Shown: positions 41,521-51,965 of the stretch, piece by piece
Position numbering within the stretch: position 1 is the first letter of the stretch
How the letters are laid out: each line of letters begins with the position of its first letter
Source of the DNA: Closterium sp. NIES-65
Lineage: Eukaryota > Streptophyta > Zygnematophyceae > Desmidiales > Closteriaceae
DNA length: 64,000 nt
Reading direction: 5' to 3'
Assembly: GCA_948144175.1 (NCBI GenBank)
Contig: CANXME010002122.1
Location: forward strand, 248,001 to 312,000
The notes under the pieces: model-generated
Seen by the model: only the letters and a program-made list of their open reading frames with translations
Told to the model about the DNA's origin: nothing
The model's database searches: none
Translations under genes and position numbers: made by a program

Positions 41521-43710
41521 CTACCACTGAGAGGAGTACTCACATGCGATCGCCTGAGCGTAAGAGCGCGGGGTCGGGATGTCTGGAGGATCCGGGTCTC
41601 CCTCAAGGGCAAGCAGCATGGATACGAGATGAGGCGCAGCGGCTGCAAGACACTCAAGGTCCTCCTGCCTATCCGGAAGGACGTCCGTGCCAAGAGCACA
41701 CTCACCCCCGACGGACGGAGGACAGACAGACTCAGACTCAGCAACAAGACTAGCGGCGTAGTCTACACGACAGGCAGCAGCAGAGTCAACAAGCTCAGCA
41801 ACAAAGGCAGACGCACTAGCAGACTCAAACGACGGGTCTGTCACAACTGTGGCTAGCAGACGCGTGACAGTAGGGTGAGCAGCAGGGGTGCGGTCAGACT
41901 CAGGCTCAGGAACGGTAGGCAGAGAATACGTAGGAGGGGACGGTAGGGGAATACGCTGAGTAGGAGGGAAAGGACAACGAACCACGAGGTGGGTGACGAG
42001 GAGAGCTGGCTGACGCGAACGAGGAACACGACGACCAGAACTACCACAACGGAGAGGCCAGACAAGACGCGACGCAAGCTCACGACGCTCAGTAAAACCC
42101 CCTGTCTGCTCAATGTAAGGAGAAGGAGTAGCCAGCGTTGAGCCAGGCTGTAACGGAAGACCAGTAGACGAAGGGAGACTAAAAACCTGACGAAGCACAA
42201 AGTCAGACGGCGGCTGAGACGACGGAGACGGTGGAGCAAAGAATAGGCGCTGCTGTGCACTGCCACCAGCACCTGCAGCTCCAGCACCCCCACCAGCTCC
42301 TGAACCCTCAGCACCAGCTCCTCTAGGACCAACTCCACCAGCAGCAGCACCCCCAGAACCGACACCTCCAGTCCCAGGGTCTCCAGCAGCAGCACCCCCA
42401 GGTCCAGGATCTCCAGCAATAGCACCCTCAGGCTCAGCACCTCCAGCCCCAGCAGCTCCAGTACCTCCAGTACGAGCACCTTCGGGACCAGCACCACTCC
42501 AAGCTCCAGTGACGTCAGCAGAAGTACCTCTACCGGCAGAGCCCCGAGCTCCAGAAGCGCGACCCTGACGTCGACTGTACCAGTGGTGTAGCTGCTGAGA
42601 GGTGAGAGGCACATGCGGACGAAGGCGGCTACTCCAAGGAGACCACGCAACAGTAGACTTAGAGCCCTCAGCGCCAGCACCTCCAACAACTCTAGAACCT
42701 CCAGCTCTAGCACCTCCAGCAGCTCCAAAAACTCCAACTCCGGCACCACCAGCGCCAGCACCTCCAATAGCTCCAGAACCTCTATCTCCAGCGCGACCAG
42801 CCTCAGAGTCGACAGCAGCACCTCGAGAAACTTTAGAAGAAACAACTCTAGTAGCAGGATCACCAGCTCCAGCGCCTCCTGCAGTTGGGCCTGTAGCTCC
42901 AGCAGCACGATCCTGACGGCTAGCGTAGCACTCACGCAGCTGCTGTGTGGGGAGAGGGAGATGACGACAAGAGTGCAGCGGCGAGGCACCAGCAGAGCGA
43001 CTACGGAGACGGCCGCTCCATGGAGACTGCTCACCAGACACCGCAGCGCCTCCAGGTGCAGCACCCCCAGACTCAGCACTCTTAGGCTCAGCGCCTCCAG
43101 ACTCCTCACGCCCAGGCTCAGCACCTCCAGGTTCCACACCCCCAGGACCAGCACCCCCAAGTTCCGCACCCCCAGGCTCAGCACCCCCAGAAGTAGCACC
43201 CCGAGCAGGACCACCCTCAACAGGACCTGAGTCACGAGTGACCTCAACCGGCGCTGGAGGAGGGTCTACGTGAGACACACCTGAAGGAGCAGGACCGGGA
43301 GCGGGGAGGGGGGCTACCTGGGGAGCACCTGGAGCGAGGAACAGTGGCGAGGGGGGGGAGAGGGAGAGTGCGGTAGGGGAAGAGACAGTAAAAGGGAACC
43401 GACTTGTCGAACGTGGCGTCTTGAGAGGGGAAGACACGTCGCGAGGTGGGGTGGTAAAACTGCCAACCAGACGCATCAGGGATAGAGCCAAGGAAGATAC
43501 AGGGAACACCGCGGGCGGAGAGCTTGTCCACGGTGGTATCGCGAACAAGGGCAAGAGCACCCCAGACCAGCAAACGCGACGCATCGCCAACCTTCCCCAT
43601 CCACAGCAGTGTGAGCAAGGTCTCCGGCAAGGAGACACGGGGCCAAAGGTTGAGCTGATGCGCGGCGTAGCGGACCGCAAACGGCCACAGAGAATGGGGG
43701 GCAGCCGCAT
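41521..43710 (-). CDS. B5 integrase C-terminus, GGAEP/Ala-Gly linker and pre-RT region, 729 open codons
   Basis: A single frame runs from the integrase C-terminal domain (FVVRDT/KLSARGVP type sequence lies just upstream in another frame) through a proline-rich stretch. A linker follows with about ten GGAEPGG pentad repeats, three blocks of the type SPWSGRLRSRSAGAS plus LREWY-like, and long Gly/Ala repeats. It ends in the conserved pre-RT region (DPSFESASASAFVAELVDSA, VCPPSVGGECALGTDV). No enzyme motif lies in the linker; in copia elements this region tethers integrase to RT. That such a repetitive stretch stayed open is notable, though the frame is only part of the former polyprotein. Confidence 0.6.
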   Translation of the reverse strand: MRLPPILCGRLRSATPRISSTFGPVSPCRRPCSHCCGWGRLAMRRVCWSGVLLPLFAIPPWTSSPPAVFPVSSLALSLMRLVGSFTTPPRDVSSPLKTPRSTSRFPFTVSSPTALSLSPPSPLFLAPGAPQVAPLPAPGPAPSGVSHVDPPPAPVEVTRDSGPVEGGPARGATSGGAEPGGAELGGAGPGGVEPGGAEPGREESGGAEPKSAESGGAAPGGAAVSGEQSPWSGRLRSRSAGASPLHSCRHLPLPTQQLRECYASRQDRAAGATGPTAGGAGAGDPATRVVSSKVSRGAAVDSEAGRAGDRGSGAIGGAGAGGAGVGVFGAAGGARAGGSRVVGGAGAEGSKSTVAWSPWSSRLRPHVPLTSQQLHHWYSRRQGRASGARGSAGRGTSADVTGAWSGAGPEGARTGGTGAAGAGGAEPEGAIAGDPGPGGAAAGDPGTGGVGSGGAAAGGVGPRGAGAEGSGAGGGAGAAGAGGSAQQRLFFAPPSPSSQPPSDFVLRQVFSLPSSTGLPLQPGSTLATPSPYIEQTGGFTERRELASRLVWPLRCGSSGRRVPRSRQPALLVTHLVVRCPFPPTQRIPLPSPPTYSLPTVPEPESDRTPAAHPTVTRLLATVVTDPSFESASASAFVAELVDSAAACRVDYAASLVAESESVCPPSVGGECALGTDVLPDRQEDLECLAAAAPHLVSMLLALEGDPDPPDIPTPRSYAQAIACEYSSQW

Positions 43711-44330
43711 TGATCATGGAGGTACGAGCGACCTCCATGACTAAGCCAATGCGGCGCTCAGCCACCCCATTCTGCTGTGGAGAGGCCGGAAGCGTGAACG
43801 TCTAACGGATGCCGTGCTCCGCATAGAAGGTTGCGAAGAGGTCTGGGGAGAACTCACCACCTCTGGCCGAGTGCAGATGCAGGACAGGAAAGTCCGTCCC
43901 GAACCGCTCGCGGAGCTGGAGATGAACAGTGCGGATCCAATGGATCAAAACATCAGGGACCTCCCCCTTGCGCTGCAAGGGGAAGACCGTGGTGTAACGC
44001 TTGTAATCGTCGACAACCAGCAGCAAGTACCGCTCGTGGCCCTATCCACGGATGGGGGCTGGGCCCCACACGTCCAGGTGGAGGGTCTGCAGGGGAGCCT
44101 CTGTGGGAGGGAACGAGGAGGAGTGAGGAGCGGCGCGGTGCCGCCCCTCGACACAGGGAAGACAGGGAGGAGCACGCGAGGGTGGGAGGGGAGGGAGAAC
44201 CGTTGGAAGACCAGAGACAAGGACACGAAGATGCATGCTACGAAGGCGCTGCACCGAGGGGTGACCAAGGCGGTGGTGGCAAAGGAGGGTCTAGTGCGAC
44301 AAAGCGCGATACGAGCAGGGGGCTGCTAGC
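43711..44330 (-). pseudogene. B5 integrase core
   Basis: Blocks CLPCVEGRHRAAPHSS (zinc Cys pair), LHLDVWGPAPI (first Asp), VVDDYKRYTTVFPLQRKG, HLHSARGGEFSPDLF, where the second catalytic Asp of HSDRGGEF is replaced by Ala, and MAERRIGLVMEVARTS (Glu kept). Frame breaks lie at about 44040 and 43800. Confidence 0.8.
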
Positions 44331-44434
44331 TGACCTGACGAAGAAGCAGACGCAGCTATTTTAGGGGACTCAGTGGTCAGTGTGTACAGGTTTCACCCTA
44401 GCTGCCGAATGAATGTAGCCAGGTGACGACCCAT

Positions 44435-45244
44435 CTAAGCATACGTACAGTGTGTGACACGCTCATAGGTCGGGGTGAACTGGTGAACACCCGTGTCCTG
44501 GAGCGCAGGACCCTCCACCAAGTTCGTAGAGAACGAGGGGAGGTGAAGACCAGACAGGGAGCCAGATGGGACCACCGGACACGGCAGGACCGTGGAGGAG
44601 TGCACAAGGACTGGACCCCCAGAGGGGTCTGCCAGGGAGACTAGAACCGGCCGACTGAGTGGCGTGAGTGTGGTGCTGTCGCGAAAGAAGGAGCGCGAAG
44701 CACATGAGTCAAGTGTGAAGGTGTAGAAGACCTCACCAGGCGCAGTACCAGAGAGAGCAGACTCACCAGCACCTGGAGCAGCAGCCCCATCGGCACCTAG
44801 AGCAAGAGTCGCACTAGCACCTAGAGCACCAGCCTCACCAGCACCTAGAGAAGTAGGCTTTATACATAGGTCAGGCGGTACGCACACGTAACAGGCACGG
44901 TCAGCACTAGTAAGCAATGCATACATGGGAGTGAGAATAGCATCATAGTCAAGAGCAAAGATATCTACCTTGTGTCCAAGCAACTCCAGCCATGCGGGGA
45001 GCTCACCCTCTTCGCCAAACTCGGTACGCCAAGCGTCGCTCAGACGGGCGAAGCAGCGGGACTGTGTGTGACCAAGCGTCCCGCAAGCCTGACCAACCCG
45101 ATAACCTGTGCAAATGACGTACGGGCAGCAAACGATACTTCTCGACCCTCTACTCTGAGCGTACCACTCGTGAAGCTGCCGAGACGTAAGTGTCTTGCGT
45201 GGACGCTGATGCAGCTGCAGCTGGCCACTGCCAGACGCTCCCAA
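44435..45244 (-). CDS. B5 shortened Gag C-terminus plus protease, 269 open codons
   Basis: The frame starts MGASGSGQLQLHQRPR, continues with the family-B nucleocapsid region (SRQLHEWYAQS, then C-PYVICTGYRVGQACGTLGHTQSRCFARL with Cys/His spacing kept) and reaches the protease FTLDSCASRSFF, where the DSG Gly is Cys (44702-44710). It ends at TAA-free TAG just after VTHCTYA. Just upstream, 45250-45360 repeats the LREWYA-type block in another frame, a local duplication. The Gag core is missing altogether. Confidence 0.7.
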   Translation of the reverse strand: MGASGSGQLQLHQRPRKTLTSRQLHEWYAQSRGSRSIVCCPYVICTGYRVGQACGTLGHTQSRCFARLSDAWRTEFGEEGELPAWLELLGHKVDIFALDYDAILTPMYALLTSADRACYVCVPPDLCIKPTSLGAGEAGALGASATLALGADGAAAPGAGESALSGTAPGEVFYTFTLDSCASRSFFRDSTTLTPLSRPVLVSLADPSGGPVLVHSSTVLPCPVVPSGSLSGLHLPSFSTNLVEGPALQDTGVHQFTPTYERVTHCTYA

Positions 45245-45559
45245 CTGACCAGCTCCATGTGATAGCTACGACGGCTACCGGGACAACCCCAACTAGCGTA
45301 CCACTCACTAAGCTGCTCGGGCGTAAGAGACTCGCGTGAACGTCATTGGAGTTGCATCTGGCCACCACCGGTAGCAGTAGGAGAAGTAACAGTAGTCTAG
45401 CAGTAGTAGCAGAAGTAGCAGCAGTAGCAGCGCGGGCAGGGCAGGCGCGGCAGGCAAGTGGACAGGCACGCAGGCTGGCAGGCAGGTAGATGGCACGGCA
45501 GCGCGGTAACAAGGTAGGTGCTCACCATTGGCGGGAAGAGCAGGCGCTCGCCGGGCGAG

Positions 45560-46250
45560 CAGGGCCGGCGCTCGGCGGGCGGCTGCACGGGGTCCAGGGG
45601 CGGCATCACGGGTCCAGGGGCGGCGTCGCGGAGTCCACGGGCGGCTGCACCAGGGGCAGCTGCTTCAGGGGCCAGGGGCGGCTGCTCTGGGTCCAAGGGC
45701 AGCTGCTCGAGGGTCCAGAGGCGGCTGCACCAGGGGCGGCTGATGTATGGGCCAGGGGCGGTTGCTCTGGGTCCAGGGGCAGCTGCTCGAGGGTCCAGGG
45801 GCGGCTGCACCAGGGGCGGCTGCTGTAGGAGCCAGGGGCGGCTGCTCTGGGTCCGCGGGCGGCTGCTCGAGGGTCCAGAGGCGGCTACACCAGAGGCGGC
45901 TACTGTAGGAGCGAGGGGCGGCTGCTCTGGGTCCAGGGGCGGCTGCTCGAGGGTCTAGGGGCGGCTCTTTCAGGGGCCAGGGGTGGCTGCTCTGGGTCCA
46001 GGGATAGCTGCTCGAGGGTCCACGGGCGGCTGCACCAAGGGCGGCTGCTGTAGGAGCCAGGGGCGGCTAATCTGGGTCCAGGGGTGGCTGCTCGAGGGTC
46101 CAGGGGCGGCTGCACCAGGGGCGGCTGCTGCAGAGGCCACGGGCGGCTGCTCTGGGTCCAGGGGCGGCTTCTTGAGGGTCCAGGGGCGGCTGCACCAGGG
46201 GCGGCTGACGCATGAGCCAGGGGCGGCAGCTTCAAGGGCGGCGTAGCTAG
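45560..46250 (-). repeat. 80-bp minisatellite in the B5 leader
   Basis: About eight units of 80 bp, each made of four ggggcggctgc-type subunits. The gggtcca anchors fall at 45711, 45791, 45871, 45951, 46016, 46096 and 46176. A further GC-rich block with ggcgcgcgg motifs and a run of A (46433-46445) fills the leader to 46520. Confidence 0.9.
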
Positions 46251-46568
46251 TGCAGGGCAGCGCGCGGGGCCGGCGGCAAGCTGCGTGGGCGGCTGACGTG
46301 GCGCGCGGGGTCGAAAACGGGCTACGCGAGCGGCGGACGCGGCGCGCAGCGCCTAAGCAGGCTGCGCGCGGGCGACTTAAGCGGCGCGCGGGCCGGCGGC
46401 AGGCTGCGCGGGCGGCTGATGTGGCGCGCGGCAAAAAAAAAAAAAGAGCCGCGCGCGTGCAACCGAGGCGCGCGCGGGTAGCAGGCACGGCACGCAGGCA
46501 AGTGAGGTAACGTGGTAACTGTGGGGCCCTAATCTTAGGTCCTTAAGACCTCTAGACTCTAGATACCA

Positions 46569-46705
46569 TCTTAGAATCTAGGCATGAATGAATGAGCACT
46601 ATCGAGAGAATTGGTACAAGGAGAAAACCCTAAGGGGTTATACCCCACAGTATCTACCCCACTACAACCCATCCACAAATATAATTTATATGCATATGTT
46701 TGACA
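46569..46705 (-). repeat. B5 5' LTR
   Basis: The minus-strand start is tgtcaaacatatgcatat at 46705; the end is cctagattctaaga at 46569, directly followed by the primer-binding site tggtatctagagtc. Confidence 0.9.
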
Positions 46706-46710
46706 ACACC

Positions 46711-47199
46711 GCCTCAACAGCTTTTGCCAATCACCGACGGCTCAATTCACTTTGCAGATACAGATGATGTCGTTGGAAGTTCCAAGACTGTTCTAGAGCA
46801 AGCATCCAACCAAGCCTTCTCAGCACACGTACGCACTGCCGCCGTCACAGGACCTGCAGCACCACAGCAAGAAGAAGCAGAGAGAAACAAGTATTACAAG
46901 AGGACTGTCTGTTAGCGCGCCGAAGCAAAAATCTGGCATCAACGTATCGCAATAAAGTTACGAGCCATCAGATTCGCCACCCCCATAGATCTCAAAGGAT
47001 CAAATTCTTCGTCCGCTGGAAGGACCACACCCCTATGGAAAACAGTTGGATGCCTTTGGGCACTGTTGAGAACAACCGTGTCCTCCAAGTGTACCTGCAA
47101 AGCCGGGAGTTCTGCGATGTACACGCACCCGTGTATCGGAGGGGCTTCTTGGGGAGCGGGGTAGCGTAAGAAAACTTTCAGCATACCTAACCTCATCAT
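46711..47199 (+). pseudogene. Ty3/gypsy chromodomain remnant and start of its 3' LTR (G2, left part)
   Basis: In one plus frame 46960-47160 reads RIKFFVRWKDHTPMENSWMP and then NNRVLQVYLQSREF, the aromatic/WKxxxxxENSW pattern of an integrase-linked chromodomain in chromoviruses. Shortly after the stop (47169), gagcggggtagcgtaag looks like the end of a purine tract and an LTR start. Copia element A interrupts it at 47200, and the LTR seems to resume at 60369. The preceding 46711-46940 is open (ITDGSIHFADTDDVVGSSK) but unrecognised. Confidence 0.6.
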
Positions 47200-47644
47200 T
47201 GTTGGAAACAATCGTTCCTAAGCGCCTCTGTCATGTCGAAACACTAAGGCACAAGCGAAGCAAAGCATATCGAGGCACCAGCGAGTCAACCCTCGGAGGT
47301 TGAAGTAACCGCTGGAGGTTACGCGAAAGTCAAAGGTCAGCAACCTTTGACCTGACAAATACAGCGCGACAGCAAGGACACACAACTGACTCATTACAGA
47401 GCAGTTGCCCGAGTCGTCACTGTATCAAACCGCAACAGCAACAGTTAAGTAGTTATAACTGTGTCTTTTCATATTCCCTGTATTCATATATAATCTTGTA
47501 TCTCTTTTCGTGTTAATCAACTTACTTTGCCCTCACATACTAGCGCAAGGTGGTTCACAACTCCTTATTAAACGCTTCCGCTACTACACCAACTTTACCC
47601 AGAGTTCACCCTTGCAAAGATCCTAAGGGCTTTTCAGCCCAATA
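47200..47644 (+). repeat. Element A 5' LTR (445 bp)
   Basis: It starts tgttggaaacaatcg and ends ttttcagcccaata before the primer site. It contains the imperfect hairpin ggtcagcaacctttgacc and a TATA-like tatataa near 47490. Confidence 0.95.
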
Positions 47645-47699
47645 TGGTATGAGAGCTATCAGGGGGAATTCAACTTCTTTACCAACAGTATCAATCACC

Positions 47700-49393
47700 A
47701 TGGCTACACAAAAGGAAAGGAGCAACTCCAACAGCTCTTAGGGCACTACTCCTACCCCACCTCCTGCCTCTGGCCTACACACAGAGGAGGGCACGACAAC
47801 AAGACCCAGAGCAACATCTACTGAGAGTCTCGTGAATCAACCTACAGACTTCGACCAGAGCATGATGGAGAAGTTTTTCTCCTTCATGTCCTTCTACGAG
47901 CAACACCAGCAATCGGCACCTGCGCAGTCACACAACAGCAACAACAACGGAGCAACACCCATGAGTCTCGACGGCTCATCGTATGCACGAGGAAATCAGC
48001 AACAGCAGCCTACCTTTGCTCCATACGAGCGCGGGTCCATCAGCTTCATGCCACACCCACACCCCTCACCTGGACAAGAAAAACCACTGGACGCATTACA
48101 AGTTCAGTCGCAGTTTGCACACGTTCTGAAGATGCAGACGTCAAGACACCTTTCGATGGAAAGGACTTCTTCACCTGATTGTTCGAGTTTGAGCTGATAA
48201 TGGAAGGCGCGCAGATACTCGGGTTCTTCGACGGGTCTCTGCCATACCCAACAAACGGCACACAGTACGAGAAGCAGCAGTACACCTATCAGTCAATGAT
48301 GGCGTACAGGATCCTACTGAGGAACATCACCCCGACTCAACAGCAGAACATAAGGACTTACCGAGGTTACGGTAACTCCATGGAGTCGCGTACAGATAGC
48401 GTAAGTCAAAGTCGGTTAATGGCGCAACTGACAACGGTTGAAATAAAACCAGGGGAGAAAGGAATGGCGTATATCAGTCAATGTTGCGAGTTGCCCGACA
48501 AGCTTCTTCGATGCGGAGGGTCGATATCTGAAGACGCCTTCGTGACAGTCATCATCGGCGGCCTCGGTCCTCAATGGCGCGCCACAAAGGCCATCCTCCG
48601 AGCTCATGGAAGAATCTCCGAAGCAGCGCCCTGCGCTGAAATCCATGCCGAGCAGCAAGACATGGACCTGCAAGAAGAACGATACAAAAAGAAGACATCA
48701 GCACCGGAATTTGCGTTCCACACCCAGCGACGCTACAACCGGCAGCAACAACCAAAGCCAGTACCTCCGTTCTGCCACATTTGCAAAACTTCAGGACACC
48801 CGCGTACACACTGCCCGAATCGTCAACAGTCAACAACCCCACAGCGGCAACTTCGACCTTCAAGCAGCCAAATCGCCTCAACGCAAGCAAATCCCACGAC
48901 TCAAATTCAAGCCTTGACGACCTCAACAGGACAACCTGCACAAGGAGCAAGAAACATCGTCAGCTGCATGGCAAAGTTGACAGACTCCTGCATCACCGAG
49001 TCACCACCACACTACTCACCGGAAGAACAACTTGACGAATCCACACCCCGCCGCGAGTCACTTCAGTCGAACCCGACATATGCCGCCATCGCCCAAAGCG
49101 AACCATCCGGAACGGACACATGGTTCTTGGACAGTTGCTGCGGACAGCACATGTGCTCCTCGGGACGCTTCGTTCAACGAGAACACCAACTTCAACGCGA
49201 AGTTGTTATTACAGTCACCAACAATCAGAACCTGCAAACACGACGACAAGGTGTAGTTCACCTTCAGTCAAGGAAAACAAGCGCTATACTGCAGATGTCA
49301 AAAGTACTAGTCGCGGAGGTCCTCAAGAACAACGTCTTCATTCTTGATTTCGTTCCTCACCTTGGCACCGCCGAAAGCGACGCCATCGTTTAG
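47700..49393 (+). pseudogene. Element A Gag and protease
   Basis: ATG 47700 opens MATQKERSNSNSS and stops; Gag resumes in shifted frames (QSMMEKFFSFMSFYEQ, then a long frame from 48179 with IMEGAQILGFFDGSLPYPT and ISQCCELPDKLLR). The zinc knuckle CHICKTSGHPRTHC (near 48775) matches CX2CX4HX4C. The protease reads TWFLDSCCGQHM, with Cys for the Gly of DSG (from 49130). It ends TESDAIV-like at TAG 49391. Confidence 0.88.
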
Positions 49394-49829
49394 TTCACCG
49401 ACTGGACACACCCTCCAGACCTTGATCCAGACTTCAGTTCAGAAGGCTTCTGGTATTAACACACCATCCCTGCAGCAGAAAGAACAAGGGCGTTAGCATC
49501 AATTCAGACAACATCAGTAGCAGAAGAGACAACATCGGCAGCAGCAGAGACAACATCAGCAGCAGCAAAGACAACATCGGCAGCAGCAGAGACAACATCG
49601 GCAGCAGCAGAGACAACATTGGCAGCAGCAGAACCATCAATGGTAGCAGCAGGAATGTCAACACCAATTGCTGATCCTTCAACGACACCGCTCCTCGTCG
49701 ACGACCCACCACTGACACCAGCGCAACAACTACACCCAGCACCACAAGAAGTTCATCATAGCGCCAACTTCACCACAAGCTTCTACTCCAACTCTAACAT
49801 GTACCGATGATCACCCGGACATCGCGCCG

Positions 49830-50954
49830 ACGAAAGCACCTGGCACGCAAGGATGGGACATCCAAGCAACACAATATTAAACAATACAATAAGAGCAGGA
49901 GTACTCGACAAGGACTCACTCCTACTGACCGACGGACGAGAACTTCAATGAGTACGCGGAACGTGCTTCACCTACCCTGAAGGTGACTTACCACATCGAC
50001 CGTTCGCGCCTCATCAAAACCCGAGCGCTCCCGCATACGCACCACTCAAGAAGGTGTATAGCGACATCCTGTTCAATCGGGAATCAGGACAAGTAACATA
50101 CAACTACACGATCACCTTCATCGACGCCGCCACCCGTTACGTTTGGCACCTAAACCTACCTAGCCGCAACATGGCATTCGCAGCCTTCGTTGCCTGGCTA
50201 CCAGTAGCAGAGAGAGAATCGGGCGTACAACTGAAAAGCTTCTAGTCAGACGGAGGAGGAGAATACACCTCTCAGCAATTCAAGCAGTACCTGGCGGAAA
50301 GGGAATCAAGCAGCTCATCTCCCTTCCCTACGCCCATCAACAGCAAGGAATAGCAGAAAGAATGAACAGGACTCTGCACAACAGCATGCGCAAACTGTTA
50401 TGTGGCATGCGGCTACCCAACCACCAATGGCCTGCAGCAATGGACCACGCTGTCATGCTGCACAATTTGCTGTCGTCATCATCGCTTTCGAACAACGCAT
50501 CACCGTATCTGCTATGGACAGGGAAATAGGGCAGCACAAAAATGTTACAAGCTTTCGGATGCATGGTACAGTACCGACCCCCAGCAGCACGAGCGGGCCG
50601 ATGTTCTCAATGAGCACAGTAGGGACTACACCTGGGCATCGAAAAGAATTACAACGCGTGGAAAATCTTCGACGTCCACTCCAAGGAAACAGTAGCAGCA
50701 CGTGACGTAATTTTCTACGAACGACTCACACTCCAGACATACCTTGGCAACTTGCAAGAAGGTGGTTTTCGTGATGACCGAGCCTTCGCCTCAGCAGCAG
50801 ACGAAGGTGATTGTGACGAGCAGAATGTGGACAACGCATCAGAAGAAGCTGGACCTCTTCCTATCTGCTCCGTCAACGTTCCCATGGACAAAGACAACCC
50901 TCGCGAAAGTGCCAACGCCGAAACCTTCTACCATTTCGTCGGCAACGGTTACGT
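49830..50954 (+). pseudogene. Element A integrase
   Basis: TWHARMGHPSNTILN (zinc His), YSDILFNRESGQVTYNY (first Asp), SDGGGEYTSQQFKQYL (second Asp) and QQQGIAERMNRTLHNSM (Glu) keep the DDE triad, but stops and shifts fall between them (TAG at 50243). The C-terminal part (FDVHSKETVAARDVIFYERL) continues through 50700-50950 until B6 interrupts after GNGYVV. Confidence 0.85.
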
Positions 50955-51081
50955 TGTCAGAATATTATAGCTTATGCATTTGTGTAGGCTGTAGTGGGGT
51001 ATCCCATAAGGGGTACAACCCAATTGGGGTTAGCACTTGTACCCAAATCTTTCATAGTTCATTCATTCTCATTTCTTGTCA
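50955..51081 (+). repeat. B6 5' LTR (127 bp)
   Basis: It starts tgtcagaatattatagc and ends atttcttgtca, with gtagtggggta and ggggtacaaccc in the middle. About 13 of 127 positions differ from the 3' LTR. Confidence 0.93.
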
Positions 51082-51209
51082 TGGTATCGAGCAGGTTCCC
51101 TAGTGGGAACGCTACCTAGGGCCCACCACGATTTTTTTTTCCCCTGCCCGGAGCGCGCTTTACTCCTGCCCGAGTCGCGCTTCGTGTGCCCTACCTACAC
51201 TCGAGCCGC

Positions 51210-51880
51210 CCTTAGTGGCCCCTCTCACGGCCCCTTACGGCCCCCTAAGGCCCCTCGCGCCGCCCTCTACGGCCCCTCGTGCCGCCTTTACGGCCCCTTA
51301 CGGCCCCCTAAGGCCCCTCGCGCCGCCCTCTAAGGCCCCTCGCGCCGCCGTTACGGCCCCGCCCAAGCCCCTTACGGCCCCTCCGCGCCCCCGTCTAGGC
51401 CCCTTGCGGCCCCGTCTAGGCCCCTCCGCGGCCCCGTCTAGGCACCCTTTCGGCCCCGTCTAGGCCCCTTTCGACCCTGGCTAGGCCCCTTTTGGCCCCG
51501 CCTAGGCCCCTCTCGGCCCCGTCTAGACCTCTCTCCGGCCCAGTCGCCGCCACCTGCGGCCCCGTCGCCGCCACCTATGGCCACACTGCCGCCACCTGCG
51601 GCCTCGCTGCCACCTGCGGCCCCGCCACCACCTTTGGCCCCGTCGCCACCACCTACGGCCCTGACGCCGTAACCCGCGGCCCCAACGCCCTCCCCTAGCA
51701 GCCCTATCACCGCTCCGCCACCCAGCGACCGAGCCACCGAGCACCACAGCACCCGAGCCGCCCACCTACCGAACAGCCGAGCTGCCCAGCAGCCGAGCCG
51801 CCCTGCCGCCGAGCCATCCAGCAGCCGAGCCGCCCAGCACCCGAACTGCCCTGCTGCCAAGCCGCCTACCCGCCCTACTG
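51210..51880 (+). repeat. GC-rich leader minisatellite of B6
   Basis: Units such as cggccccttacggcccc and ccgtctaggcccct are followed by gccgagccgcccagcag units. The architecture is the same as in B1 and B4, but the unit sequence and number differ. Confidence 0.8.
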
Positions 51881-51965
51881 TCTAGCAGCTGCTTTTCCTA
51901 CCGGTGCTCCCCGGCCCCTCCTTCCTCGGACTTATGAGCTCACTTCCTCCTAGGCCACTACAGTC

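Larger units (their letters stand above)
39641..46705 (-). mobile_element. Family-B Ty1/copia element B5, complete with LTRs and target duplication
   Basis: Minus-strand element bounded by 137-bp LTRs and an exact 5-bp target duplication, acacc, at 39636-39640 and 46706-46710. Order: 5' LTR (right), primer site tggtatctagagtc (46568 leftwards), repeat-rich leader, shortened Gag, protease, integrase, linker, RT, RNase H, 3' LTR (left). The Gag N-terminal half seen in B1, B4 and B6 is absent. LTRs differ at about 15 of 137 positions by eye. Confidence 0.92.

Noticed and set aside
46939-47211. 90-codon minus-strand ORF over the gypsy chromodomain
   Set aside because: It is antisense to a recognisable chromodomain frame, so a shadow.
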